From Ferruginibacter sp. (lineage in GTDB: Bacteria > Bacteroidota > Bacteroidia > Chitinophagales > Chitinophagaceae), in NCBI GenBank assembly GCA_013141435.1, contig JABFQZ010000020.1:1-64000 (forward strand): DNA of 64,000 nucleotides, in the 5' to 3' direction. Below are positions 44,036-52,213 of this stretch, piece by piece. The first letter of the stretch is position 1. Each line of letters begins with the position of its first letter. The notes beneath the pieces were generated by a model. That model searched no databases, was not told the origin of the DNA, and saw nothing but the letters and a program-made list of their open reading frames with translations. The position numbers and the translations under genes are program-made.

Positions 44036-45081
44036 AGTGCAAAATTTATTGTTAATGTAACTGTATAGGTATTTTTATTATTATCGATAACTAATGAGTG
44101 TTTTTGAGGGTATAATAATTGTAATCTTTTTTCAATTAATTGAGTACCTATGCCATTATATTTATCAAATGATTTGGTAGTAGATATTCCAAATTTATTA
44201 ATACAAATAAAAATTATTTTACTACTTGTTATTTCAATTTCAATTTTAATGGCATCTTCTGCTTTTTTATCATTACAATGTTTAAATGCATTTTCTATAA
44301 ATGGTATAAAAATCATTGGGGCAATGTAACGGTTGGCTAAATTTCCAACAATATTAAAATGTGCAAAAGATGTATTTGAAGTACGAATCTTTTGCAACTC
44401 AATATATTTTTTAATATACTCAATTTCTTTACTCAAAGGAATAACTTCTTCTTTAGTTTCATAAAGCATAAAACGCATAATGCCCGATAATTTGTTTAGA
44501 TACTCCGACGCAATATTTGGATTTTTTAAGATTAATACATCAATATTATTTAGGGTATTAAACAAAAAATGTGGGTCGAGCTGCGATTTTAAAAGTGCCA
44601 ATTCTGTTTGGTGAGTTTTTATAAGTAGTGCTTCTTTAACTTTTATATCGCTATACCAAGCTATAAAACCCCTTATTACAAAACCCACAAAGCCTTCAAT
44701 AAAAGCAATAAAACTCATAAAAAAAAACATGGCTAAAATTATAGTTATTGCAGAGCCAATTGGCTTAGTACAAGGTTCATCAACAATAAAAAACATTACT
44801 ATAAACCCAATAATAGCAGAAGCCATTGAAATTAAAATACCATTACCAATTGTTTTTAAAATACTTTTTGTTTTGATGTAATTTGGGAAAACATATAAAT
44901 AAAACCCATAAAAAGAAACAGCGCATGGTACTAATGCAAAGCCCAAAAATGTTTTTAAATAACCTGAAATTTTAGTATAATCATTTTCATTTGGGTTTAA
45001 TACGGCAAGTAGTATTATAAAAATAAATAAATAACAAAGCCAAAAACCTATGTGTAAAAGAAATATAAATTTTGTTTTCAT
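44032..45081 (-). CDS. LytS-type sensor histidine kinase
   Basis: A protein of 349 residues with about four membrane segments in the first 145. It then has the His_kinase (PF06580) domain with the phosphorylated H171 in LKSQLDPHFLFNTLNNIDVL, YLNKLSGIMRFMLYET, and an N-box/G-box region (IPFIENAFKHCN, KYNGIGTQLIEKRL). No extracellular sensor domain is present, so a membrane or intracellular cue is likely. Its stop codon overlaps the response-regulator start. Confidence 0.92.
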   Translation of the reverse strand: MKTKFIFLLHIGFWLCYLFIFIILLAVLNPNENDYTKISGYLKTFLGFALVPCAVSFYGFYLYVFPNYIKTKSILKTIGNGILISMASAIIGFIVMFFIVDEPCTKPIGSAITIILAMFFFMSFIAFIEGFVGFVIRGFIAWYSDIKVKEALLIKTHQTELALLKSQLDPHFLFNTLNNIDVLILKNPNIASEYLNKLSGIMRFMLYETKEEVIPLSKEIEYIKKYIELQKIRTSNTSFAHFNIVGNLANRYIAPMIFIPFIENAFKHCNDKKAEDAIKIEIEITSSKIIFICINKFGISTTKSFDKYNGIGTQLIEKRLQLLYPQKHSLVIDNNKNTYTVTLTINFAL

Positions 45082-45273
45082 CTTTTAATTAATTGGTTAG
45101 ATTCTTTTCTATCTCAACAGACAGATTAACATCTCTACTTTTTTTGATATGCCTTATATAAGTTTTATTTTGGCAGAACTACAAATTTATTAGTAATCGA
45201 ATTCCTGAAATCTAATACTCTGCAAAAAGGTAATATTCATCTGCTAAAAAATAGAGTGACTAAACTTTATAAG

Positions 45274-47421
45274 CTATGCAATTTTGCTCCAACTTGTTTT
45301 TCCTTTTTGCGATACTAAATATTTTTTAATCACTTCATTTTCTTTTAATTCAATATTTGGATCTTGTTCCAATAATTTTTCTACCACATCTCTAGCTACT
45401 TCAAGCATAGCTTTATCATTTACTATACTGGCAAGTTTAAAATTAAGTGCTCCACTTTGTTTTGTACCTTCTATTTCGCCAGGTCCACGGAGTTCCAAAT
45501 CTTTTTCGGCTATTGCAAATCCGTCATTGGTAGCTACCATTATTTTCATGCGCTCCCTGCCATCGTTCGATAATTTATTGCCAGTAAGCAAAATGCAATA
45601 ACTTTTATCGGCTCCTCTGCCTACCCTACCTCTTAGCTGGTGCAATTGCGATAAGCCAAACCTTTCGGCACTTTCAATAACCATTACCGATGCATTTGGC
45701 ACATTTACTCCCACTTCAATAACAGTTGTACTTACCATTATTTGTGTATTGCCACTTACAAATCGTTGCATATTGGTTTCTTTTATTTCTGGTGTTTGTT
45801 TGCCATGCACCATACTTATCCAATATTTTGGTTCCGGAAAAAATGATTTTATTTCTTCGTAACCCTTCATTAAATTTTCAAAATCGAGTGTACTACTTTC
45901 TTCTATTAAAGGGTAAACAATATACACTTGTCGGCCTTGAGTAATTTCTGTTTTTATAAAATCCATTACCTGAGGTCTAGCACTTTCATTTCTATGAATA
46001 GTTTCTATTGGTTTACGCCCAGGTGGCAATTCGTCCATTACACTATAATCTAAATCGCCATAGGCTGTAAGCGCTAGTGTACGAGGGATAGGTGTTGCAG
46101 TCATTACAAGCACATGCGGAGGTATGGTATTTTTATCTCTTAGTTGTGCCCTTTGTGCTACACCAAATTTATGTTGTTCATCAATAATTGCAAGACCAAG
46201 GTTTTTAAAATTTACTTTTGTTTCTATCACTGCATGTGTACCAATTAAAAAATGAGCTGTACCATCTTCGGCATCTTTTAATATTTCTCTACGAGCTTTT
46301 GTTTTTACAGAGCCAGTAAGTAAATGCAATTTAATAGGCATATCTTTTAGCATTTCACTAATGCCAATAAAATGTTGGGTTGCTAATATTTCGGTAGGCG
46401 CCATTAGCACACTTTGAAAACCATTGTCGGCAGCTATAAGCATACAAAGCAATGCCACCATAGTTTTGCCACTGCCTACATCGCCTTGCAAAAGCCTGCT
46501 CATTTGTCTGCCACTGCCTATATCTTTTCTTATTTCTTTTAATACTCTTTTTTGAGCATTGGTAAGTGTAAAGGGCAAATAATTATTATAAAAATCATTA
46601 AATCTATTTCCTACTTTATCAAAAACATTGCCTTTGCTAAACCTGTGCCTTTCTAGTTTTACCAATTGCATTCGTATTTGTGCAAAAAACAATTCTTCAA
46701 ATTTTAATCGCCTTAGTGCATACTGATAATGCTTTTCGGAAAAAGGAAAATGGATTTGTTTGTATGCATCGTACCTACGCAAAAGTTTATAATCGCTTAT
46801 TATAGCCTCGGGCAAATTTTCGGGCAAATCTTTTTCCGTTATTTTTAAAAATAATTCGGCAGTAAATTTTGCAATATTGCTACCATTTATTCCTCTAGCT
46901 TTAAGTTTTTCGGTGCAAGGATAAATAGGCTCTAAACTTGGCTTACCATCCATTTTTTGGGGAGCAAAATTTTCAATTTCGGGGTGAGCTATTTGTGGGC
47001 TACCATTAAAAAAACCGAGTTTTCCAAACACCAAATATTGATGCCCTACATGCAACATTTTTTCGATAAAATTTATACCCTGAAACCAAACTAAATCTAT
47101 TGTACCTGTATTATCTTTCAATTTAGCCACAAGCCGTTTTGCTCTATTTTCGCCAAGCATTTCGAGGCTCAATAATTTGCCTGCTACATAGGCATACTCA
47201 TCATGCATAGTTAAGCTAGCAATAATATCTACTTGCGTTTTATCTATATGTCTAAATGGAAAATGATTTAACAAATCATTAAACGTATGTATGTTCAAAT
47301 CTTTGCGCAACATATCGCCACGCTGTGTAGATATACCTGTAATGTATTCTATTGGAGTTTGTAATATAGTAGATGGTGCATTGATGATGCAAATATAAAG
47401 AGCAGCAAGCAGTTTGCACAA
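45274..47421 (-). CDS. recG: ATP-dependent DNA helicase RecG
   Basis: A protein of up to 715 residues. It has the N-terminal wedge/OB domain (YVAGKLLSLEMLGENRAKRL), Walker A GDVGSGKT (near 315-322), DEQH box (IIDEQHKFG, near 415), TATPIPRTLAL, and the C-terminal QLRGRVGRG motif. It remodels stalled replication forks and Holliday junctions. The start is unclear: the family usually begins about LQTPIEYITGIS, but no ATG or GTG precedes this segment in frame. TTG at 47421 is the only standard start and adds about 20 residues. The gene lies 28 bases downstream of the DEAD-box helicase gene. Confidence 0.93.
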   Translation of the reverse strand: MCKLLAALYICIINAPSTILQTPIEYITGISTQRGDMLRKDLNIHTFNDLLNHFPFRHIDKTQVDIIASLTMHDEYAYVAGKLLSLEMLGENRAKRLVAKLKDNTGTIDLVWFQGINFIEKMLHVGHQYLVFGKLGFFNGSPQIAHPEIENFAPQKMDGKPSLEPIYPCTEKLKARGINGSNIAKFTAELFLKITEKDLPENLPEAIISDYKLLRRYDAYKQIHFPFSEKHYQYALRRLKFEELFFAQIRMQLVKLERHRFSKGNVFDKVGNRFNDFYNNYLPFTLTNAQKRVLKEIRKDIGSGRQMSRLLQGDVGSGKTMVALLCMLIAADNGFQSVLMAPTEILATQHFIGISEMLKDMPIKLHLLTGSVKTKARREILKDAEDGTAHFLIGTHAVIETKVNFKNLGLAIIDEQHKFGVAQRAQLRDKNTIPPHVLVMTATPIPRTLALTAYGDLDYSVMDELPPGRKPIETIHRNESARPQVMDFIKTEITQGRQVYIVYPLIEESSTLDFENLMKGYEEIKSFFPEPKYWISMVHGKQTPEIKETNMQRFVSGNTQIMVSTTVIEVGVNVPNASVMVIESAERFGLSQLHQLRGRVGRGADKSYCILLTGNKLSNDGRERMKIMVATNDGFAIAEKDLELRGPGEIEGTKQSGALNFKLASIVNDKAMLEVARDVVEKLLEQDPNIELKENEVIKKYLVSQKGKTSWSKIA

Positions 47422-47449
47422 TGTAAACTAGTGCTTGTTTAAAGTTCAA

Positions 47450-48661
47450 TTATTTTCTCCCTTTAAAACCCTTCTTCCCCTTAAATCCTCCACTACTTCT
47501 CTTTTCAGAAACATTGTAAGCTGGTTGTTCTCCCAATTCTTCAGGTATGGCACATTTTGTTACTACTTTTTCAATTAGTTTTTCAATTTCAAAAAACTTA
47601 TACTGTTCCTTTTCATTTATAAGTGTGTAGGCAGTACCATCGGCTTCGGCACGGGCAGTACGTCCTATGCGGTGTACGTAATCTTCACCGTCGTGTGGCA
47701 CGTCAAAATTTATTACCAAATCTATGTCATCAATATCAATACCACGACTCAAAATATCGGTAGCTACAAGTACTGGCAATCGTCCACTTCTAAAATGTAT
47801 CAGCGTTTCTTCTCTTTGCTCCTGGTCTAAATCGCTGTGTATTTCGCCTGCTTTTACGCTATTGCGCATAAGGTCACGGGTAAGTTGTTTTACGCTTAGT
47901 TTGCTGCTACAAAAAACAACAACTTTTTTAAAATTTTTTGTTTTCAGCAAATGTACAATTAACGGAATTTTTTGTGTGTCGTACACCACAAATGCAAACT
48001 GCTTTATTTTTTCGGCAGGTTTACTTATAGATATACTTACCTCCTCTGGATTATGCAAAATTGTTTTGGCAAGGCTACGAATTTTTGGTGGCATAGTAGC
48101 CGAAAACAACAAATTTTGTCGCTGTTTTGGTAAGTGCTTTATTATAAAATCAATATCATCATAAAAGCCCATGTCTAGCATTCTGTCGGCTTCATCGAGC
48201 ACCAAATATTTTAAGTTGTCTAATTTTACATAACCCATTTTTATATGGCTCATCATTTTGCCAGGCGTACATACCACAAAATCGGCACCCATACTGAGAG
48301 CCTTTTTTTCTTGTACAAATGCGTTACCATCGCCACCGCCATAAATTGGAATAGAGCTTATAGATGTAAAATAAGAAAGCCCTTCTAAGTGTTGCGCTAT
48401 TTGAATAGCAAGCTCTCTTGTAGGTACAATTACAAGTGCAGTAATGCTATGAGGGTCGTGCACTTCGCCAAGCATTTTATGTATTAACGGCAGTAAAAAT
48501 GCAGCAGTTTTACCTGTGCCAGTTTGAGCCGATGCAATAATATCTTTACCTGCAAGTATATGAGGTATTACTTGCTCTTGTACAGGTGTAGCAGTGTCGT
48601 AGTTAGATGCTTCAATACCTTCTTGAAGGCGAGCATCAAAATTAAATTCGGTAAATTTCAA
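47450..48661 (-). CDS. DEAD-box ATP-dependent RNA helicase
   Basis: A protein of 403 residues from TTG 48661 (MKFTEFNFDARLQEGIEASN). A TTG at 48709 would add 16 residues, but the TAnnTTTG promoter box at 48685-48692 lies inside that extension and so favours the shorter form. Motifs: Q motif TPVQEQVIPHIL, Walker A SAQTGTGKTAAF, GG region, DEAD box VLDEADRMLDMGF, SAT in LLFSATMP, and HRIGRTARA. A short basic, Gly-rich tail (KRSSGGFKGKKGFKGRK) would help RNA binding. Role: RNA unwinding in ribosome assembly or mRNA turnover at low temperature, as for RhlE/CsdA-type proteins. Confidence 0.92.
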   Translation of the reverse strand: MKFTEFNFDARLQEGIEASNYDTATPVQEQVIPHILAGKDIIASAQTGTGKTAAFLLPLIHKMLGEVHDPHSITALVIVPTRELAIQIAQHLEGLSYFTSISSIPIYGGGDGNAFVQEKKALSMGADFVVCTPGKMMSHIKMGYVKLDNLKYLVLDEADRMLDMGFYDDIDFIIKHLPKQRQNLLFSATMPPKIRSLAKTILHNPEEVSISISKPAEKIKQFAFVVYDTQKIPLIVHLLKTKNFKKVVVFCSSKLSVKQLTRDLMRNSVKAGEIHSDLDQEQREETLIHFRSGRLPVLVATDILSRGIDIDDIDLVINFDVPHDGEDYVHRIGRTARAEADGTAYTLINEKEQYKFFEIEKLIEKVVTKCAIPEELGEQPAYNVSEKRSSGGFKGKKGFKGRK

Positions 48662-48684
48662 AAGATTTTTGTTTATTTCTTTTG

Positions 48685-48692
48685 CAAAGGTA
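48685..48692 (-). promoter_or_regulatory. TAnnTTTG promoter box of the DEAD-box helicase gene
   Basis: The minus strand reads TACCTTTG. Transcription would start near 48678, about 17 bases before the TTG at 48661. This decides the start codon choice. Confidence 0.6.
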
Positions 48693-48797
48693 ATTAAAGC
48701 ATTTGGCAAAAATAGCTTTCAATGAATACGATACAAACAATAATCAATATTGTTTTTTTTGGAGCAGGAGCTTAAGAATAATGCCAAACATTTGTTT

Positions 48798-48848
48798 CCC
48801 GCTTTTCATTTCTGCCACCTTAGGGTGGCATACATTACAATCGGGGCT
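48798..48848 (-). repeat. Dispersed imperfect-palindrome element, copy D
   Basis: A perfect inner stem TGCCACC/GGTGGCA (48813-48819 with 48824-48830, loop TTAG) lies between arms CCCGCTTTTCATTTC and TACATTACAATCGGGGCT. On the minus strand it is nearly superposable on copy B. The gap 48710-48947 holds nothing else that I recognise. Confidence 0.65.
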
Positions 48849-48947
48849 ATACTCATCAGTTTCTAAAGTTCATCATTTATTAAGCAGAAGATTACTATTA
48901 TTAAAAGGGTTAATAGAATTAAAAAAAAATAAAAAAGCTATAAAACT

Positions 48948-49046
48948 TTATTTTTTTGGAGTGCGAAATTTATATACCAAATAGCCAAATCCTACAACTA
49001 AATGTAGCATTACAATAATAAAAATAATATTACCCATATTGTTCAT
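48948..49046 (-). CDS. 32-residue single-pass membrane microprotein
   Basis: The frame reads MNNMGNIIFIIVMLHLVVGF and ends YLVYKFRTPKK: a short polar N-terminus, one hydrophobic helix of about 20 residues and a basic C-terminus that obeys the positive-inside rule. A TAnnTTTG box lies at 49065-49072, about 19 bases before the ATG, which supports that it is expressed. No named family is recognised. Microproteins of this kind often stabilise larger membrane complexes such as oxidases or transporters; no partner is evident here. Confidence 0.6.
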   Translation of the reverse strand: MNNMGNIIFIIVMLHLVVGFGYLVYKFRTPKK

Positions 49047-49064
49047 AAGTATACTTTTTTTTTG

Positions 49065-49072
49065 CAAAGGTA
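49065..49072 (-). promoter_or_regulatory. TAnnTTTG promoter box of the microprotein gene
   Basis: The minus strand reads TACCTTTG, the same octamer as at the DEAD-box helicase promoter. It is followed by an A-rich leader of about 12 bases. Confidence 0.5.
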
Positions 49073-49128
49073 AAAAGCAAAAATTTCAATAAAAGTGATA
49101 TTTATTACACGGCATTCATCAAATATTT

Positions 49129-49461
49129 TTATCCTTCAAATAATAAATATAAACCATAAAAGACTAGGCCAGCAGCTATTAATGTAGAGCTGTATAAGAA
49201 AAAATCGAACATATGTGGCATAATATTCATAACCATAAACACACAGCCCAAAAAACCAATAATTGCACCAACACCTAAATAAATACCAGCCGCAAAACTT
49301 CTTTTTAAATAGCGCAACCTTTTATACTCTTTTAAATATGACATTTTAAGGTCATCGTCAAAATTTTTGGTGATTAATTCTAAGTTTATCTCTTGAAGGT
49401 TCATTTTTTTATTTAGCCATTGTTGTATTAACTCATTATTTAATTGCATGGTTTGGGACAT
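49129..49461 (-). CDS. Hypothetical two-helix membrane protein
   Basis: A protein of 110 residues. A charged, helical N-terminal part (about 1-50, IQQWLNKKMNLQEINLELIT, YLKEYKRLRYLKRSF) is followed by two membrane segments (SFAAGIYLGVGAIIGFLGCV and FLYSSTLIAAGLVFYGLYLL). No named family is recognised. It is divergently placed from the acetyltransferase gene at 49642. Function unknown. Confidence 0.7.
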   Translation of the reverse strand: MSQTMQLNNELIQQWLNKKMNLQEINLELITKNFDDDLKMSYLKEYKRLRYLKRSFAAGIYLGVGAIIGFLGCVFMVMNIMPHMFDFFLYSSTLIAAGLVFYGLYLLFEG

Positions 49462-49641
49462 ATAAAAAAATTAAAATGAATAAATAAATAAAATTAAAAT
49501 GTTAAGTTATGAAATTAGATCTACTAAACAAAATTGCCATTATAAAATTTTATGCAATAGTAAAATCGTTTCTAAATATGCAATAATTGCTTTTCCAAAT
49601 ATTAAAATAGAAATTGTAAATTTGATAGAAATTAAATTACT

Positions 49642-50241
49642 ATGATAGCATTTGATTCTACAAAATCATACATTTTAGAAAATGACACTGTATTACTTCG
49701 ACCATTGTTAGATACTGATTATGAAAATCTTTTACATTTTGCTATTAAGGAACCAGATATTTGGAAATTTTCTCTCATAGCTGTAAGTGGCAAAGATGGT
49801 TTAAAAAATTATATAGATACAGCTCTTGCAGCTAGAGCAATTGGAAATGAGTACCCATTTATTGTATTTGATAAACGTACACAACAATATGCAGGTAGTA
49901 CAAGGTTTTACGATATACAATTGCATAATAAATCTGCTCAGTTAGGTTACACATGGTATGGCAAATCATTTCAGGGTACTGGGCTTAATAAAAATTGCAA
50001 ACTACTATTGCTACAATTTGCATTTGAAAATTTAGAATTAGAAAGAGTAGAATTTAGGGCCGATAATAATAACGAAAGAAGCAAAGCTGCCATGAAAAGC
50101 ATAGGTTGTGTAGAAGAAGGTGTACTACGTAGCCATGTAGATACATTTACAGGCATACGAAGAAATAGTGTTATACTAAGTATTTTAAAACAGGAATGGT
50201 ATGGTGGAGTAAAAGAAAATTTAGCAGCAAAAATCAACTAA
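49642..50241 (+). CDS. GNAT N-acetyltransferase, RimJ/RimL type
   Basis: A protein of 199 residues. It starts with the RimL-like YILENDTVLLRPLLDTDYEN and has AGSTRFYDIQLHNKSAQLGY, TWYGKSFQGTGLNKNCKLLL (acetyl-CoA loop) and VEFRADNNNERSKAAMKSIG, all typical of this subgroup. It acetylates an amine, perhaps a protein N-terminus, using acetyl-CoA. The last four bases overlap the end of the convergent hemolysin-type gene. Confidence 0.87.
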   Translation: MIAFDSTKSYILENDTVLLRPLLDTDYENLLHFAIKEPDIWKFSLIAVSGKDGLKNYIDTALAARAIGNEYPFIVFDKRTQQYAGSTRFYDIQLHNKSAQLGYTWYGKSFQGTGLNKNCKLLLLQFAFENLELERVEFRADNNNERSKAAMKSIGCVEEGVLRSHVDTFTGIRRNSVILSILKQEWYGGVKENLAAKIN

Positions 50242-51539
50242 TCTTCTTCCATCAAATCTTTTAATTCGTCCGATACAGTAACTAATATTTTATCAATTCT
50301 TTGCCCATCCATATCTATTATTTCTAAGTTAAAATCTTTCCAATTAAATTTTTCCCCTGTGGCTGGAATATGTTCCAACTCATGCAGTACAAAACCTGCA
50401 AGCGTATCAAACTCATGCTCACCTTCATTCATCCATTCTGCTTTTTCAAAATAGCTTAAAAAATCATAAAAATGTATTTGAGCATCTACTAAATAACTGC
50501 CATCTTCTCTCTTAGTTATACCATACTCTTCTTGCCCAGATTGTGGTACATCTCCAATTATGGCTTCCAAAATATCATTTAAAGTAATCATACCTTCAAG
50601 AGTACCATATTCGTTTACAATAAATGCTGAATGTATTTTTGTAGATTTGAATTTTTCTAATAATTGATATGCCGTATTGTTTTCTGGTACAAATAATGCA
50701 GGTTTCACTATTTCGCCCAATGGCTTATCTGTATTAGCTTTTAGCAAATCTTTTACATAAACTATGCCTTTTATATTATCTACATTATCTTCACAAACCG
50801 GAAAAGTACTAAAAATTATTTCTTCCGATTTGTTCTTTACATCAGTAACTGTATCTTTTATATCGTACCATACAATATCGGTTCTATGTGTCATTAGCGA
50901 TGTAATATTTCTATCTCCCAAATGAAATACCCTTTCAATAATTTCTTTTTCATCTTCTTCAATAGAGCCATGCTCACTACCTTCAGATATCATTGCTTTT
51001 ATTTCCTCTTCGGTTACTGCACTATCGGCTGGCTTTTTTATATTAAAAATTTTGAAAATACCAGCAGTAATACCCGATAAAAACCAAACCAGAGGATGTA
51101 CAATTGTAGATAAACTATTCATTGGTATTGCTACAGCTCTGGCAATTTTTTCGGCTCTTATTAACCCAATTTTTTTGGGTACCAATTCGCCAAATATTAT
51201 GGTAAGAAAAGTTACAATTAATACCACAACTATTGTTGCTATTGTTTCAGCGTATTTATCTGTTAAAGTATATTTTTCAAAATATGGCGTGAGCATTTTG
51301 CTAAACTTATCTTCGGCAAAAACACCCACCAATATTGATATTAAAGTAATACCAATAGTAGCAGTACTCAAAAATTTTTCGGGGTTATTGGCAAGTTCCA
51401 AAGCAGCTTTTGCTTTATAATCTCCTTTGGCAGCCATAGATTCTAATCTGCCTTTGCGAGCACTTACCAAAGCTATTTCGCTCATTACGAACAGAGCCGT
51501 TAAAAAAATTAATAATAGTAATACAAAAACCTCAATCAT
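50238..51539 (-). CDS. Hemolysin-family CNNM/CBS membrane protein
   Basis: A protein of 433 residues. CNNM domain (about 1-190) with several membrane segments and the pattern SEIALVSARKGRLESMA and IIFGELVPKKIGLIRAE. Two CBS domains follow (about 205-330: MTHRTDIVWYDI; KIHSAFIVNEYGTLEGMITL), with a C-terminal CorC/HlyC domain (about 345-430: YGITKREDGSYLVDAQIHFY). Relatives (CorC, YtfL, MpfA) take part in magnesium/cobalt or other cation export; the hemolysin name is historical. GldE of gliding motility has the same layout, but no gld genes are near. It ends in a four-base convergent overlap with the acetyltransferase gene. Confidence 0.9.
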   Translation of the reverse strand: MIEVFVLLLLIFLTALFVMSEIALVSARKGRLESMAAKGDYKAKAALELANNPEKFLSTATIGITLISILVGVFAEDKFSKMLTPYFEKYTLTDKYAETIATIVVVLIVTFLTIIFGELVPKKIGLIRAEKIARAVAIPMNSLSTIVHPLVWFLSGITAGIFKIFNIKKPADSAVTEEEIKAMISEGSEHGSIEEDEKEIIERVFHLGDRNITSLMTHRTDIVWYDIKDTVTDVKNKSEEIIFSTFPVCEDNVDNIKGIVYVKDLLKANTDKPLGEIVKPALFVPENNTAYQLLEKFKSTKIHSAFIVNEYGTLEGMITLNDILEAIIGDVPQSGQEEYGITKREDGSYLVDAQIHFYDFLSYFEKAEWMNEGEHEFDTLAGFVLHELEHIPATGEKFNWKDFNLEIIDMDGQRIDKILVTVSDELKDLMEED

Positions 51540-51548
51540 TATGATTAA

Positions 51549-52112
51549 TTACGTTAAAAAATATCTTTTATTAAAAGATGTGGCACACAAATATCCGAAA
51601 ATAAAGCCAATAATACCTCCACAAATAACATCTAACGGAAAATGTACTCCTACATATACCTGTGCAAAACAAATTAATGCGGCCCAAATAAAGAAAAGAA
51701 CCGAAAATTTGCCAAAATACTGCTTTAATGTATAAAAGAAAAAAGCAGCCATAGCAAAATGGTTGGTAGCATGCGACGATGTAAAACTTGAACTTTGAGG
51801 CCTGTAACCTATTAGTAGTGTAAATGTATCTCTTAAAGTGTGGTCGTTACAAGGTCTGAGCCTAAATATATTTTCTTTTATTATATTGCTACTTAAATAA
51901 TTGGATAGAAAAACAGTAGCAATTGCAAATAACAACCACCAAATTTTATTTTGTTTAAAATTAATTAAAATAAAAACTAAAATAAAAATATAAAGCGGAT
52001 ACCAAGTGGTTGAATTTCTTAGCAAAGGCATAAACCAATCGAAAAAAGAATTATGCAAATTTTTGGTTATGAAAATAAAAAACTGCCTATCAATATCTAT
52101 AATCTTTTGCAT
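51549..52112 (-). CDS. PAP2-family membrane phosphatase
   Basis: A protein of 187 residues from ATG 52112; a TTG at 52124 would add four residues but overlaps the TAnnTTTG box at 52122. Five to six membrane segments. The three PAP2 motifs are visible: KENIFRLRPC (KxxxxxxRP), SSFTSSHATNHF (variant of PSGH) and VGVHFPLDVI (HxxxD). It dephosphorylates lipid phosphates such as undecaprenyl diphosphate or phosphatidic acid at the membrane. It is divergent from the LTA-synthase-like genes and shares their intergenic region. Confidence 0.88.
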   Translation of the reverse strand: MQKIIDIDRQFFIFITKNLHNSFFDWFMPLLRNSTTWYPLYIFILVFILINFKQNKIWWLLFAIATVFLSNYLSSNIIKENIFRLRPCNDHTLRDTFTLLIGYRPQSSSFTSSHATNHFAMAAFFFYTLKQYFGKFSVLFFIWAALICFAQVYVGVHFPLDVICGGIIGFIFGYLCATSFNKRYFLT

Positions 52113-52121
52113 ATTATAAAG

Positions 52122-52129
52122 CAAATATA
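52122..52129 (-). promoter_or_regulatory. TAnnTTTG promoter box of the PAP2 gene
   Basis: The minus strand reads TATATTTG. The ATG follows nine bases after the box, so the mRNA would have almost no leader. Confidence 0.5.
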
Positions 52130-52178
52130 ATATAAATGGTACAAGTTTATGTTAACTATCCTACAACAAAAAACCGTT

Positions 52179-52186
52179 TACCTTTG
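52179..52186 (+). promoter_or_regulatory. TAnnTTTG promoter box of the first LTA-synthase-like gene
   Basis: TACCTTTG, with 27 bases between box and ATG. It is the third use of this exact octamer in the window. Confidence 0.5.
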
Positions 52187-52213
52187 TAAAAACAACAAAT
52201 AATAATAACGTAA

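Noticed and set aside
51052..51420. 122-codon plus-strand frame inside the hemolysin-type gene
   Set aside because: It is the antisense shadow of a well-supported CBS-domain protein gene; no separate evidence for it.
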